Made by a program: the position numbers and the translations under genes. Shown here one piece after another: positions 9,067 to 18,909 of a stretch of 34,004 bases of DNA. Below the pieces are notes generated by a model. That model worked only from the letters and a program-made list of their open reading frames with translations, did no database searches and was not told the origin of the DNA. Where the stretch lies: NCBI GenBank assembly GCA_030156825.1, contig JASGLU010000019.1:1-34004 (forward strand). Direction: 5' to 3'. Position 1 is the first letter of the stretch, and each line of letters opens with the position of its first letter. This stretch comes from Candidatus Atribacteria bacterium (GTDB lineage Bacteria; Atribacterota; Atribacteria; Atribacterales; JASGLU01).

Positions 9067-9834
9067 GTGATGGGGAAAAAATTTTTCCACCCTGAGATTA
9101 ATTATTCTGACTTTAAAGAGGGAAACTTTAATAAGGCTATTTTAGCAGTGGGTTCAGCTGAGAACCATGGTTTTCATTTGCCATTTGGGACTGATACTCT
9201 GGTTTCCTTAGCTATCGCCCGAGAGGTAGCAGAAAAGGTAGATGGTATGTTGGTTTTGCCCCCGATAACTTATGGAGTGAGCTTTCACTACGATGATTTC
9301 CCTTTTACCTTAACTTTACGACCAGAGGTTTTAATTGAGGTTCTCAAAGATGTTCTTGCCTCTACCATCCGTCAGGGTATTAATCGAATTATTATTTTAA
9401 ACGGCCATGATGGCAACATTGCCCCGATTGAAGTTGCCACTCGTTCGATTAAAGTCCAGTATCCGCAAGCTTTTTTAGCCTCTTTAGATGCCTGGTGGGT
9501 AACGGCGGGTGAGCTTCTTCCTGCCGATACCTTTGAGGTTTGGGGAGGTTTAGGTCATGCGGGTGAAGGGGAGACCTCCATTGTGCTCCACCTTTATCCC
9601 GATTTTTGTCGAATGGAAAACGCCCGCGGAGTGGTACCCGACCTACCCCCGGGTCCAGAGATTAAATGGAAATTTAATGAACTTACCCCTTATGGCGCCA
9701 CCGGCGACCCTACGCGCGGCAGTTCGGAAAAAGGAAAAAAGATGTTTGAAGCTTTGGTCGAGTATGTAGTCCAATTTGTAAAAGAGATGGAAAAGAGGAA
9801 CTGGCAGTACGGGCAAAATCCTTCTCAATCATAA
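9067..9834 (+). CDS. Creatininase-family protein (metal-dependent amidohydrolase-like)
   Basis: Metal-ligand motifs [22 protein letters not shown] and GHAGEGETS. Confidence 0.88.
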   Translation: MMGKKFFHPEINYSDFKEGNFNKAILAVGSAENHGFHLPFGTDTLVSLAIAREVAEKVDGMLVLPPITYGVSFHYDDFPFTLTLRPEVLIEVLKDVLASTIRQGINRIIILNGHDGNIAPIEVATRSIKVQYPQAFLASLDAWWVTAGELLPADTFEVWGGLGHAGEGETSIVLHLYPDFCRMENARGVVPDLPPGPEIKWKFNELTPYGATGDPTRGSSEKGKKMFEALVEYVVQFVKEMEKRNWQYGQNPSQS

Positions 9835-9848
9835 AAGGAGAAATTTTT

Positions 9849-11153
9849 ATGAAAGCACCTTGGGTATCTATTGAATCATTTCCTCTTCATCTGGGAGAGG
9901 AAGTGGTGGTTAAAGGTTGGTTGGCCAATAAACGGTCCAGTGGAAAAGTGGCTTTTTTGATCGTTCGAGATGGGACCGGCTTTGCTCAGGCTACCGGAGC
10001 GGTGGGGGAATTTTTTACTCGATCTGAACTGAAAGAAATGGCAAAAGTTCCGCTGCAATCCTCGATTATTCTCCAAGGAGTGGTTAGAAAAGATGATCGA
10101 GCTCCTGGAGGATATGAACTGGCGCTATCTCATTTTCAGGTAGTGGCTGAAGCAGAAGATTATCCTATCCAGAACAAAGAACACTCGGTAGAATTTCTCT
10201 TGGAAAATCGCCATCTCTGGCTTCGTTCTCAGAAGCCACATGCTGTTTTGCGGATTAGAAACCAGGTAATAATGGGTCTTCACCAATTTCTTCAAGAAAA
10301 TGGTTTTACTTTAATCGATCCGCCAATTTTGACCCCGGCTGCCTGTGAAGGTACTACCACTCTGTTTGAGTTAGATTATTTTGACCTGGGGAAAGCTTAC
10401 TTATCACAAAGCGGTCAGCTCTATATGGAGGCAGCCGCTTCCGCTTTTGGTAAAGTATATTGTTTGGCTCCCACTTTCCGAGCCGAAAAATCAAAAACCC
10501 GCCGGCACTTAACCGAGTTTTGGATGCTCGAGCCGGAAGCTGCTTTCTTTGATTGGCAAGATAATATGGAGTTACAAGAACAGTTGGTTAGCTTTGTCGT
10601 TGGTCGGATTCTCGATAGTTGTCAAGAAGAATTGGCGACTTTGGAGCGAGACCTTACCCCGCTTACTAAAATTAAAACACCTTTTCCCCGGATTTCATAC
10701 GAGCAGGCAATTGAGATTTTAAAAGCTAAAGGGTTTTCCGCAGAATGGGGAGATGATTTTGGAGGGGACGAGGAAACTGCTATTTCAGAGGAGTTTGACC
10801 GACCGGTTTTTATCCATCACTATCCAGCTCAGATTAAAGCTTTCTATATGCAACCGGATCCAGACGATACTCGTTTAGTATTGAATGACGACTTAATAGC
10901 TCCTGAAGGTTATGGAGAAATAATTGGTGGTAGCCAGAGAATCCACGATTATCAGCTCTTGAAAAACAAATTAGAAGAGAATAACCTTCCACTTGAGGCT
11001 TTTCAATGGTATTTGGACCTGAGAAAATTTGGTACCTGTCCTCACTCCGGTTTTGGTCTGGGGATTGAGCGGATGGTAGCCTGGATTTCGGGAATCCATC
11101 ATATTCGAGAAGCTATCCCTTTTCCTCGACAAATTTACCGGATATATCCTTAG
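9849..11153 (+). CDS. asnS: Asparaginyl-tRNA synthetase
   Basis: N-terminal OB fold ([26 protein letters not shown]); class II core including [26 protein letters not shown] and FGLGIERMV. Confidence 0.92.
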   Translation: MKAPWVSIESFPLHLGEEVVVKGWLANKRSSGKVAFLIVRDGTGFAQATGAVGEFFTRSELKEMAKVPLQSSIILQGVVRKDDRAPGGYELALSHFQVVAEAEDYPIQNKEHSVEFLLENRHLWLRSQKPHAVLRIRNQVIMGLHQFLQENGFTLIDPPILTPAACEGTTTLFELDYFDLGKAYLSQSGQLYMEAAASAFGKVYCLAPTFRAEKSKTRRHLTEFWMLEPEAAFFDWQDNMELQEQLVSFVVGRILDSCQEELATLERDLTPLTKIKTPFPRISYEQAIEILKAKGFSAEWGDDFGGDEETAISEEFDRPVFIHHYPAQIKAFYMQPDPDDTRLVLNDDLIAPEGYGEIIGGSQRIHDYQLLKNKLEENNLPLEAFQWYLDLRKFGTCPHSGFGLGIERMVAWISGIHHIREAIPFPRQIYRIYP

Positions 11154-11208
11154 AAGCAGGGTTAAAGGGTTATCTTTTTGGACAACAAAAATACCTTAGG
11201 GAGGGGAA

Positions 11209-12750
11209 TTGTCCACCTTGTTTAAGACGGGAACTATTTGGTTTCTTTTTGTTTTGGGATTGGGTTTACTTTGCTGTGTTTCCTGGTTTTTCCCTTGGAT
11301 TTCTACCCCCGAGGGTTTTCGCCTCAATGCCTGGGAAGTGCAAAACGATGAGGTTTCTCTTCCTTACTATCGAGTTTTGGACAGCTCCCAGATAGTTACC
11401 CTTTATACCTCTTTTCCTCAAATAGAAGCAGATTGCCTTTTTTTACCCAAGATTTCTGGCCACGGATTCCGAGTTTGGTTAAACGGGGTTAAAATAGGCC
11501 AGTTGGGAGCAGAGGCAAACTGGACGGCTAATGTCTGGAGCAGCTCTCACCTTATTCCCTTTGACCCTGCTTTGCTTAAAGCCGAAAACTATATTCAAAT
11601 TGATCTTTTTGGTCTGTATGACGCCGGAATAGGGCTTGCTCCGACTGTAGGAAAAATGGAAAACATGGTTGGGGCGGCTGATTTTATTAATTTTTTTTCT
11701 CAGGACCTTTCTTTGATAATAATCGGTGCCTGTTTTCTTCTGGGAGTTATTCTATTAGTAATAAGGCGCTATCTTTTGATACGAGGACAATCTTTCCTCT
11801 ATATAGGATTAGCCTCTCTGTTAGCCGCTTTTTATCTTTTTGACTTTATTTTTCGTTACTCAGGTGGAAACCTGTCCAATTTTCTTTGGTTGAGGAAGTC
11901 TTTTTTGGGATGTGGCTATTTGGCTAACTTCTTTTTTCTTTGGGGCACCGAAGAATTAGTGAAGGAAAAACATAAAACCTCTTGGCTGTTGTTAATTCTC
12001 AGTTTAACTGCGGTTGCAATTTTACTGGTTCAACCCTCCCACGTTGCTCTTAAACAATATGTGCGATGGGGCACCTTATTGATTTTTCCCAATTTACTTT
12101 TGGCGTTTTATCTGATTATTTCTCACAGGGAATGGAACCTTCTTTTCCCCTGGATGTTTTATCTCATTGGATTTTTCCATCTGGCGATATCCATGCTTTT
12201 GGAGATTTCTGGCTTTTTCTTTGTTCCTTCGGCTATCCTTTTAGCAGCCGTTGGGTTCAGCTTTTTTTTGGTGGACGAATATAAAACCATAAATCAAAGA
12301 TTGAACTCAGTTCAGCAGGAGTTACTTGTTGATTCTTTAACCGGGATTCACAATCGGGGAATTTTAGCTCGAACCATCTTTGTTCCGGGAGATTTGGTTA
12401 TTATGCTTGATATAGATTATTTTAAAAATTTTAATGATGCTCGAGGGCATCAGGCAGGAGACGATCTTTTGAAAGAATTTGCCCGGGCTTTCCGGGAGCA
12501 GTTACGTAAAGACGACCTGTTTTTACGATTTGGAGGAGATGAATTTTTGCTTATTTTAAAACAAGGAGACAAAGAGTTGGTGGAAAATATAGTTAACCGA
12601 GTAGAAACAAGAGTAAGGTTATTGGTTGGGGACGAGACTTTAAGTGTCTCCTTTGGGTCGGCTAAGTTGGAGAGGAGTTTTGAAGAGGCACTAATCCAGG
12701 CAGATGAGGCTATGTATCATATGAAAGGAAAAAGGAAACTGGAGGTTTAA
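11209..12750 (+). CDS. Membrane-bound diguanylate cyclase (jelly-roll-like extracytoplasmic domain, multi-TM region, GGDEF)
   Basis: DSLTGIHNRGIL..DIDYFKNFNDARGHQAGDDLL..RKDDLFLRFGGDEF; RxxD I-site five residues before GGDEF; TTG start with gggagggg RBS. Confidence 0.9.
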   Translation: MSTLFKTGTIWFLFVLGLGLLCCVSWFFPWISTPEGFRLNAWEVQNDEVSLPYYRVLDSSQIVTLYTSFPQIEADCLFLPKISGHGFRVWLNGVKIGQLGAEANWTANVWSSSHLIPFDPALLKAENYIQIDLFGLYDAGIGLAPTVGKMENMVGAADFINFFSQDLSLIIIGACFLLGVILLVIRRYLLIRGQSFLYIGLASLLAAFYLFDFIFRYSGGNLSNFLWLRKSFLGCGYLANFFFLWGTEELVKEKHKTSWLLLILSLTAVAILLVQPSHVALKQYVRWGTLLIFPNLLLAFYLIISHREWNLLFPWMFYLIGFFHLAISMLLEISGFFFVPSAILLAAVGFSFFLVDEYKTINQRLNSVQQELLVDSLTGIHNRGILARTIFVPGDLVIMLDIDYFKNFNDARGHQAGDDLLKEFARAFREQLRKDDLFLRFGGDEFLLILKQGDKELVENIVNRVETRVRLLVGDETLSVSFGSAKLERSFEEALIQADEAMYHMKGKRKLEV

Positions 12751-12788
12751 AATGGGAAATTTGTCTGATTTTACCTCGAGCAAATACC

Positions 12789-12817
12789 TTGACTTCCATA
12801 TCTTGCCTTGATATGCT
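12789..12817 (+). promoter_or_regulatory. Putative promoter for manC with overlapping inverted repeat
   Basis: TTGACT (12789-12794)-N17-TATGCT (12812-12817); CATATC-N7-GATATG at 12797-12815. Confidence 0.6.
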
Positions 12818-12929
12818 CAAAATAGCTTTAGAGGAAGTGGGGGGAAGAGTGGTGGAGTTTAAATTTTGATTTCCCCAGAATTTCAGTTGGCTATTTAGAT
12901 AGCTGGAGTTAGAGGAAGGTGGTATAGAA

Positions 12930-14000
12930 ATGGCAGTAGCAGTAATAATGGCCGGGGGTAAAGGTGAGAGACTGTGGCCTCTGAGCCGAGATCGCAAACC
13001 TAAACAGTTTGTCTCCTTTGGTGAGAAAAGTTTTTTCCGGACTACTGTAGACCGGATTAAACCGGTGGTAGGGGAAGAAAACATTTACGTAGTGACTCAG
13101 GAAAACCGGGTAAAGTCGGTTTTAAAGGATGTTCCTTCTCTTCCTAAAAAAAATATTATAATAGAACCAGTGGCGAAAAACACCGCTCCTGCTATTGGCC
13201 TGGCGGCACTTAAGGTTGCTATCTGGCAGGGTCCAGAGGAAACGATGATAGTCCTTCCGGCTGATCATGTGGTCCGAGACGAAGAAACTTTTAAAGAGTT
13301 AGTGCACTTTACTTTTAGATTAGCGGAAGACAATTGTTTAATTACCTTGGGTATTCCTCCTTTTTATCCCCATACTGGGTATGGCTATATCCACTATGGG
13401 GAACTCTATAAAAAAGAGGGGAAATGGGAGGCATTCAGAGTTTTAGAGTTTACTGAAAAACCAAGCCAGGAGGTTGCCGAAAAATACCTGCGTGAGGGGA
13501 CTTACCTTTGGAATAGTGGGATGTTTGCTTGGAAAGCAAGGGTTATCTTGGAGGAAATGGAAAAATATATGCCGGATTTGTACCGAGGGCTGATGACAAT
13601 AAAGAGTAAGGTCGATACCCCAGAAGAAAAGGAGGTTACGAACCGGGTTTTTCAGGAGTTAGAGAGCACTTCCATCGACTATGGGGTGATGGAAAAAACA
13701 GACCGTTCTTTAGTGATCCCGGCTGATATTGGTTGGAGTGATGTCGGTTCTTGGCTGGCCTTAGAGGAGATTTTTAAAAAGAATCAGCAAGGAAACATTG
13801 TTTTGGGCAAGCATCTGGGGATCGATACTAAGAACTGTATCATTTGGGCTAAGAAACCGGTAGTAACCTTAGGGATAGAAGACTTAGTGGTGGTAGAAAC
13901 TGACGATGTGATTTTTCTTATGCCTAAAACTCACCACCAAGAGGTGAGGTCGGTGATTGAAGCTCTAAAAAGGCAGAAAGAATTTCGGGAGTTGCTTTGA
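12930..14000 (+). CDS. manC: Mannose-1-phosphate guanylyltransferase (GMP domain only)
   Basis: VAVIMAGGKGERLWPLSRDRKPKQFVSFGEKSFFRTTVDR; FTEKPSQEVAEKYL; GYGYIHYGE. Confidence 0.92.
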   Translation: MAVAVIMAGGKGERLWPLSRDRKPKQFVSFGEKSFFRTTVDRIKPVVGEENIYVVTQENRVKSVLKDVPSLPKKNIIIEPVAKNTAPAIGLAALKVAIWQGPEETMIVLPADHVVRDEETFKELVHFTFRLAEDNCLITLGIPPFYPHTGYGYIHYGELYKKEGKWEAFRVLEFTEKPSQEVAEKYLREGTYLWNSGMFAWKARVILEEMEKYMPDLYRGLMTIKSKVDTPEEKEVTNRVFQELESTSIDYGVMEKTDRSLVIPADIGWSDVGSWLALEEIFKKNQQGNIVLGKHLGIDTKNCIIWAKKPVVTLGIEDLVVVETDDVIFLMPKTHHQEVRSVIEALKRQKEFRELL

Positions 14001-14030
14001 TATTTAGGGAAAAATTTAATTTTACCCGGG

Positions 14031-14061
14031 TTGACATCTATTAGGAATTAGAAAGTATGTT
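14031..14061 (+). promoter_or_regulatory. Possible promoter upstream of the PMI-like gene
   Basis: Consensus TTGACA (14031-14036), 19-nt spacer, TATGTT (14056-14061). Confidence 0.35.
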
Positions 14062-14101
14062 AAACTAATTGTATCTAAAACTTTTCAAGAAAGGGGAGCG
14101 T

Positions 14102-15307
14102 ATGGTGAGTAATTCTTCAGCATTGTTGAATTTAGCTTTAAATCAAGGACAGGGGGTTTTGCGTCTAACTCCTACTTGGGTTCCACGGGCTTTTTGTATT
14201 CCAGGGAAGAGGCTGAAATTACATCCTGATGATTATTTTGCTTTTGGTGCTCATCGAGGGGGTATTGATGAGCGTTGGTTTGCTTCTACCACTAAAGCCG
14301 ATAATGGGCCGGAAACTCTACCCGATGAGGGGTTAAGCTATATTTACCTGGAAGATGGCTCCCGGGTGGAAAAAATACTTCTTAAAGATGCTATAGAATT
14401 GATGGGTAAAGATATCTTGGGTAGGGAAGTAATGGAAAAGCACGGTGGGTGGACTATGTTTGCCAAATTTTTTGACAACATGGATCCTCTTCCCCACCAT
14501 CTTCACTTGGATGACGAGAAAGCACAAGCAGTCGGACAAAAAGGTAAGCCCGAAGGTTATTATTTCCCCCGACAGTTAAACGACCACGGAGGTTATTTCC
14601 CTTATACTTTTTTTGGCTTAAACCCGGGTACTACCCGAGACGATATTATTCAGTGTCTCAAAAACTGGGATAGAGGTGATAATGGGATTCTTTACCATTC
14701 TCGAGCTTACAAACTAAAATTGGGAACTGGTTGGAATGTTCCTCCTGGAGTGCTGCATGCCCCGGGGTCACTTTTGACCTATGAACCGCAACGGGCCTCA
14801 GACGTTTTTGCTATGTTCCAAAACATTGTTTGGGATAAATACCTTTCCTGGGATATGTTAACTAAAGATGTGCCCTCAGAACACAAAAAAGACCTGGATT
14901 ACATAGTAGATATGGTTGACTGGGACTTGAACCTGGACCCGGACTTTTATCGGAGTCGTTTTTTAGAGCCTAAACCGGTTAAGCCGGAAGCAGAGATGAG
15001 AGAAGCCGGGTATCAGGAGTACTGGGTGGCCTATAATAGTGATTTCTTCACTGCTAAGGAATTGACGGTTTTACCCAGACGGGCAGTGACTATTAAAGAG
15101 GATGCGGCTTATGGTTTAATAGTTATTCAGGGTCAAGGTAAATTTGGAGTATGGGATGTATCGGCTCCGACTATGATCCGATTTGGAGAAATGACTCAGG
15201 ATGAATTGTTTGTAACCGTAAAAGCCGCTCAGGAAGGGATAACTATAGTAAATGAGAGTGCAACTGAAAACCTGGTAATACTTAAGCATTTTGGACCAAA
15301 GGTTTAA
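14102..15307 (+). CDS. Cupin-fold phosphomannose-isomerase-like / sugar-isomerase-like protein of unknown specificity
   Basis: LPHHLHLDDEKAQAVGQKGKPEGYYFPRQLNDHGG and GWNVPPGVLHAPGSLLTYEPQ resemble class I PMI-like cupins; ATG 14102 has RBS aaggggag (track start TTG 14069). Confidence 0.6.
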   Translation: MVSNSSALLNLALNQGQGVLRLTPTWVPRAFCIPGKRLKLHPDDYFAFGAHRGGIDERWFASTTKADNGPETLPDEGLSYIYLEDGSRVEKILLKDAIELMGKDILGREVMEKHGGWTMFAKFFDNMDPLPHHLHLDDEKAQAVGQKGKPEGYYFPRQLNDHGGYFPYTFFGLNPGTTRDDIIQCLKNWDRGDNGILYHSRAYKLKLGTGWNVPPGVLHAPGSLLTYEPQRASDVFAMFQNIVWDKYLSWDMLTKDVPSEHKKDLDYIVDMVDWDLNLDPDFYRSRFLEPKPVKPEAEMREAGYQEYWVAYNSDFFTAKELTVLPRRAVTIKEDAAYGLIVIQGQGKFGVWDVSAPTMIRFGEMTQDELFVTVKAAQEGITIVNESATENLVILKHFGPKV

Positions 15308-15314
15308 GACCGTT

Positions 15315-16826
15315 ATGGAAGAGGCAATTCTAAAGTTTGAGAATTTAACCAAGAGATTCCCTGGGGTGTTAGCCTTAAACCAGGTAAGTTTCGAGGTTCG
15401 AAAGGGAGAGGTTCATGCTTTAGTAGGGGAGAACGGGGCGGGTAAATCCACTTTGATAAAGATTGTTACCGGGGTTTACCCCCGCACCTCGGGTGAGCTT
15501 TTCTACCAGGGAAAAGCGGTCGAATTTCATAGTCCTCATGATGCCTTGAGAAATGGGATTGCCGCTATTTACCAGGAATTCAACTTGATTCCTGCCCTCT
15601 CAGTGGTGGAGAATATCTTTATGGGCCACTATTTTACCCAAAAGGGAGGGCTGGTTGATTGGGCCAAAATAAGAGAGGAAGCACAGCGACTTATTGATTT
15701 TTTAGAAGTAGATATTAATATTGATGCCCAGGTGCGGGATTTAGGAGTAGCTAAAAAACAAGTAGTAGAAATAGCTAAAGCTCTTTCCTACCAAGCACAA
15801 GTTTTGATTATGGATGAACCCACTGCCACTTTGGCCCAGAAAGAGATTGATACCTTGTTTCGGATCGTTAAATCTTTAAAAGAACAGGGAGTTACTATAA
15901 TTTATATTTCTCACCGCTTAGAAGAAATTTACCAGATTTGTGATCGGGTTACAGTGTTGCGGGATGGGAATTATATAGCCACCCGCAAGCTGACAGAGGT
16001 TCAAATGGAGGAAATTATTCAAATGATGGTGGGGAGAGAGGTGGTAGAAAGATTTCCTCGAACGCTTCATAAAGCTGGAGAAGAGGTTTTAAGGGTAGAA
16101 GGTTTGAGTCGAAGTGGAGTGCTGGAAGATATTAGTTTTAATCTTCATCGGCGAGAAATATTGGGCATAGCTGGGATGGTAGGGTCAGGCAGAACCGAGT
16201 TGCTGCGGGCGCTTTATGGTTTAGATCCGATTGATCAGGGTCAAGTTTGGATAAAAGGGGAAAAAGTAACTATCCATTCTCCGTTGGAGGCAATTAGTCG
16301 GGGTATTGCTCTGATCCCAGAAGAGAGAAAAACCCAAGGGTTGGTCTTACTTTTATCGGTGATGGAAAATATCGGTCTACCGATATTACCTCAAATTGCT
16401 AACCGGGGCTTCTTAGATGAAGAGGAACTGAAAAAAATTGCCCAGAAGATGGTTAAAACCTTGAATATTAGAACCCCTTCCATTTATCAGAGGGTTATGA
16501 ATCTGTCTGGAGGCAATCAACAAAAAGTGGTGTTAGCCAAATGGTTAGCCCGAGAAAGTGCTATTTACTTTTTTGATGAGCCTACCCGGGGGATCGATGT
16601 AGGAGCTAAAGTTGAAATTTATCACCTTATGAATCATCTAATTGAACAGGGGTCGGCTATACTGATGGTTTCTTCCGAGCTTCCCGAGATTTTGGCTTTA
16701 AGCGACCGGGTGTTGGTAATGAGGGAAGGTAGGATAGCTGGCGAATTAACCAAAGAAGAGGTGACTCAAGAGTCGGTTTTAAAATTGGCTGTGGGAAGGA
16801 GGAACGTCGGTGCCCAGTCTTCCTGA
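15315..16826 (+). CDS. Sugar ABC transporter ATP-binding protein, RbsA/XylG family (two ABC domains)
   Basis: FENLTKRFPGVLALNQVSFEVRKGEVHALVGENGAGKSTL, then second half with LSGGNQQKVVLAKWLARESAIYFFDEPTRGIDVGAK. Confidence 0.94.
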   Translation: MEEAILKFENLTKRFPGVLALNQVSFEVRKGEVHALVGENGAGKSTLIKIVTGVYPRTSGELFYQGKAVEFHSPHDALRNGIAAIYQEFNLIPALSVVENIFMGHYFTQKGGLVDWAKIREEAQRLIDFLEVDINIDAQVRDLGVAKKQVVEIAKALSYQAQVLIMDEPTATLAQKEIDTLFRIVKSLKEQGVTIIYISHRLEEIYQICDRVTVLRDGNYIATRKLTEVQMEEIIQMMVGREVVERFPRTLHKAGEEVLRVEGLSRSGVLEDISFNLHRREILGIAGMVGSGRTELLRALYGLDPIDQGQVWIKGEKVTIHSPLEAISRGIALIPEERKTQGLVLLLSVMENIGLPILPQIANRGFLDEEELKKIAQKMVKTLNIRTPSIYQRVMNLSGGNQQKVVLAKWLARESAIYFFDEPTRGIDVGAKVEIYHLMNHLIEQGSAILMVSSELPEILALSDRVLVMREGRIAGELTKEEVTQESVLKLAVGRRNVGAQSS

Positions 16827-17796
16827 GGAAAAGACTACTTCTGTTAGTATAGCTGGAAGATTTTTTATCTTTTGGGAAAAAGCAGGTATTCTTTTAGCTT
16901 TTATTGTGGTGTGCGTGGTTTTTGGCATCTTAACCCCGGTTTTTTTCCATCCTTTAAATATTTTAAACGTTATCCGCCAGGTATCTATTATTGGGGTTAT
17001 GGCTGTCGGGATGACTTTTGTGATTTTGTTGGCCGGGATTGACCTTTCAGTTGGTTCGATTGTAGCTTTTACCGGGATTATTGCAGCTGCTTTTCAAGTA
17101 AAATGGGGTGGGAGCCTTTTTCTAAGCATTGTAGTTCCTCTTTTAATTGGGGCTGGGATCGGTTTCTTTAACGGTTTTGTTTCTACCAAAGGTGGGCTTC
17201 ACCCGTTTATTGTTACCTTGGGAAGCATGAGCATTTTTCGGGGAGCTACCCTTTTGGTGGCTCAGGGACGACCAATTTCTGGTATGAGCCCTGAATTCCG
17301 CTTTATTGGAGCCGGAATGGTAGGTCCGATTCCCTTCCCGGTTATCTTGTTTTTGGGGAGCGTAGTGGTAGCCGGCATTGTCCTTCGGAAAACGGTTTTT
17401 GGGCGTTATATTTATGCTATTGGCGGTAATCCGGAGGCTGCTTTGTTGTCGGGAATTAGAGTGGACCGCTATAAAATTTTGGCTTTTACGATTTTAGGTT
17501 TCCTTGCAGGCTTAAGTGGCTTAATCCTTACTTCTCGTCTTAACTCGGGAGAACTGGTAGCCGGTCAGGGGTACGAGCTGGACGTTATTGCTTCGGTGAT
17601 AATTGGAGGCACCAGTTTGATGGGGGGAGAGGGGGGAGTTTATGGTAGTTTGATTGGCGCCCTTTTAATCGGGGTAATTTCTAATGGTTTGAACCTTTTG
17701 GGAGTTCAACCCTATTGGCAAATGATTGTAAAAGGAGCTATTATTATACTGGCTGTGTTGTTAGATAAAATGAGGCAGCGTTTTAGAGCCAGTTAA
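16810..17796 (+). CDS. Sugar ABC transporter permease, RbsC family
   Basis: VRQVSIIGVMAVGMTFVILLAGIDLSVGSIVAF; VIIGGTSLMGGEGGVYGSLIGALLIGVISNGLNLLGV; overlaps the ATPase gene. Confidence 0.94.
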   Translation: MPSLPEEKTTSVSIAGRFFIFWEKAGILLAFIVVCVVFGILTPVFFHPLNILNVIRQVSIIGVMAVGMTFVILLAGIDLSVGSIVAFTGIIAAAFQVKWGGSLFLSIVVPLLIGAGIGFFNGFVSTKGGLHPFIVTLGSMSIFRGATLLVAQGRPISGMSPEFRFIGAGMVGPIPFPVILFLGSVVVAGIVLRKTVFGRYIYAIGGNPEAALLSGIRVDRYKILAFTILGFLAGLSGLILTSRLNSGELVAGQGYELDVIASVIIGGTSLMGGEGGVYGSLIGALLIGVISNGLNLLGVQPYWQMIVKGAIIILAVLLDKMRQRFRAS

Positions 17797-17887
17797 AGGA
17801 GGTGAGGTTGATTCCTTGTTTTTAAGCTTTTTAGGCAATTTTATCTTAAGGTAAGCATTTTTCACAAAATGAAGGGAGGAAGGTCAA

Positions 17888-18853
17888 ATGAAAAAGTTAA
17901 TTAGTTTGTTAGTGGTTTTGATGGTAGTCTTTTCTTTCCTTTTTGGTTCAATAGCTTTGGCCCAAGAAGAGCTTACCATTGGTTTGTCTTTCCCCAGTCT
18001 TTCCTTTGCCTGGTTTTCTTTCTTGGAAGAGGCGGTAAAGGAAAAGGCCGCTCAATTAGGGGGAATAGAGGTAATATCTTTGGAAGCTGAGGATAAAGTT
18101 TCTAATCAGATTTCGATTATCGAGGACATGATTATCAGGGGAGTAGATGGAGTATTACTTGTTCCGATTGAAGTGGAAGCGGTAGTGCCAGCGGTAGAAG
18201 CTTTAAACCAGGCCAATATACCGGTAGTTACCGTGGATCGCCGGATCAAAGAGGATGCACCAGTGGAGGTTTTGTGCCATGTGGGAGCGGATAATGTTGA
18301 GGGTGGAAGGAAAGCTGGCCAATTTGTGGTGGATAAACTTATCGAAAAATATGGCGCCCCCAAAGGAGTGGTAATTGAACTTATCGGTACTCCGGGAGCC
18401 GGACCGGCTATTGATCGTAGTGGTGGCTTCAACGAAATAATTGGACAGTATCCTGATATCATAATCAAAAGTCAAACTGCTAACTTTCGCCGGGATGATG
18501 GTATGAGGGTAATGGAAGATTTCATCATGAGTACTCCCGAGATTGATGCGGTGTTTGGTGGAAATGATGAAATGGTTTTAGGAGCTATCCAGGCCATGCA
18601 GGCCAGTGGAATGCTGGATGTAGAAGAAGTTATCACTGTAGGTTTTGATGCTCTGCCCGAGTCTTTGGAGCTTATTGAGCAAGGTATTTTAGATGCTACT
18701 ATCGAACAATTTCCGGGAAGACAGGCTTCTACCGCTTTTGAAGTTTTAGTTAACTATCTCTGGGAAGGACAAGAACCGGCAGATAAGGTAATTTTAATCG
18801 AGCCAGCGGTAATCACTAAAGAAAACCTGGATCAGGCAGAAAAGAGTTTTTAA
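17888..18853 (+). CDS. Sugar ABC transporter periplasmic binding protein, RbsB family
   Basis: Signal peptide ending SIALA; ELTIGLSFPSLSFAWFSFLEEAVKEKAAQLGG; VDGVLLVPIEVEAVVPAVEALNQANIPVVTVDR. Confidence 0.93.
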   Translation: MKKLISLLVVLMVVFSFLFGSIALAQEELTIGLSFPSLSFAWFSFLEEAVKEKAAQLGGIEVISLEAEDKVSNQISIIEDMIIRGVDGVLLVPIEVEAVVPAVEALNQANIPVVTVDRRIKEDAPVEVLCHVGADNVEGGRKAGQFVVDKLIEKYGAPKGVVIELIGTPGAGPAIDRSGGFNEIIGQYPDIIIKSQTANFRRDDGMRVMEDFIMSTPEIDAVFGGNDEMVLGAIQAMQASGMLDVEEVITVGFDALPESLELIEQGILDATIEQFPGRQASTAFEVLVNYLWEGQEPADKVILIEPAVITKENLDQAEKSF

Positions 18854-18877
18854 GGCGTAAACTTTAATAATTTTGGA

Positions 18878-18909
18878 GGGGGGAGAGCTACTATCTCCCC
18901 CCTTTTTGT
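18878..18909 (+). terminator. Rho-independent terminator between the binding-protein and kinase genes
   Basis: GGGGGGAGA-gctacta-TCTCCCCCC followed by TTTTTGTTTG. Confidence 0.85.

Noticed and set aside
9849-11153. AsnRS-like asparagine synthetase (truncated paralog)
   Set aside because: The N-terminal OB-fold anticodon-binding domain is present, so a full AsnRS is the better call.
18106-18475. Two minus-strand ORFs (120 and 90 aa)
   Set aside because: Antisense to the RbsB-like gene in different frames; low-complexity Ser/Thr/Pro translation.
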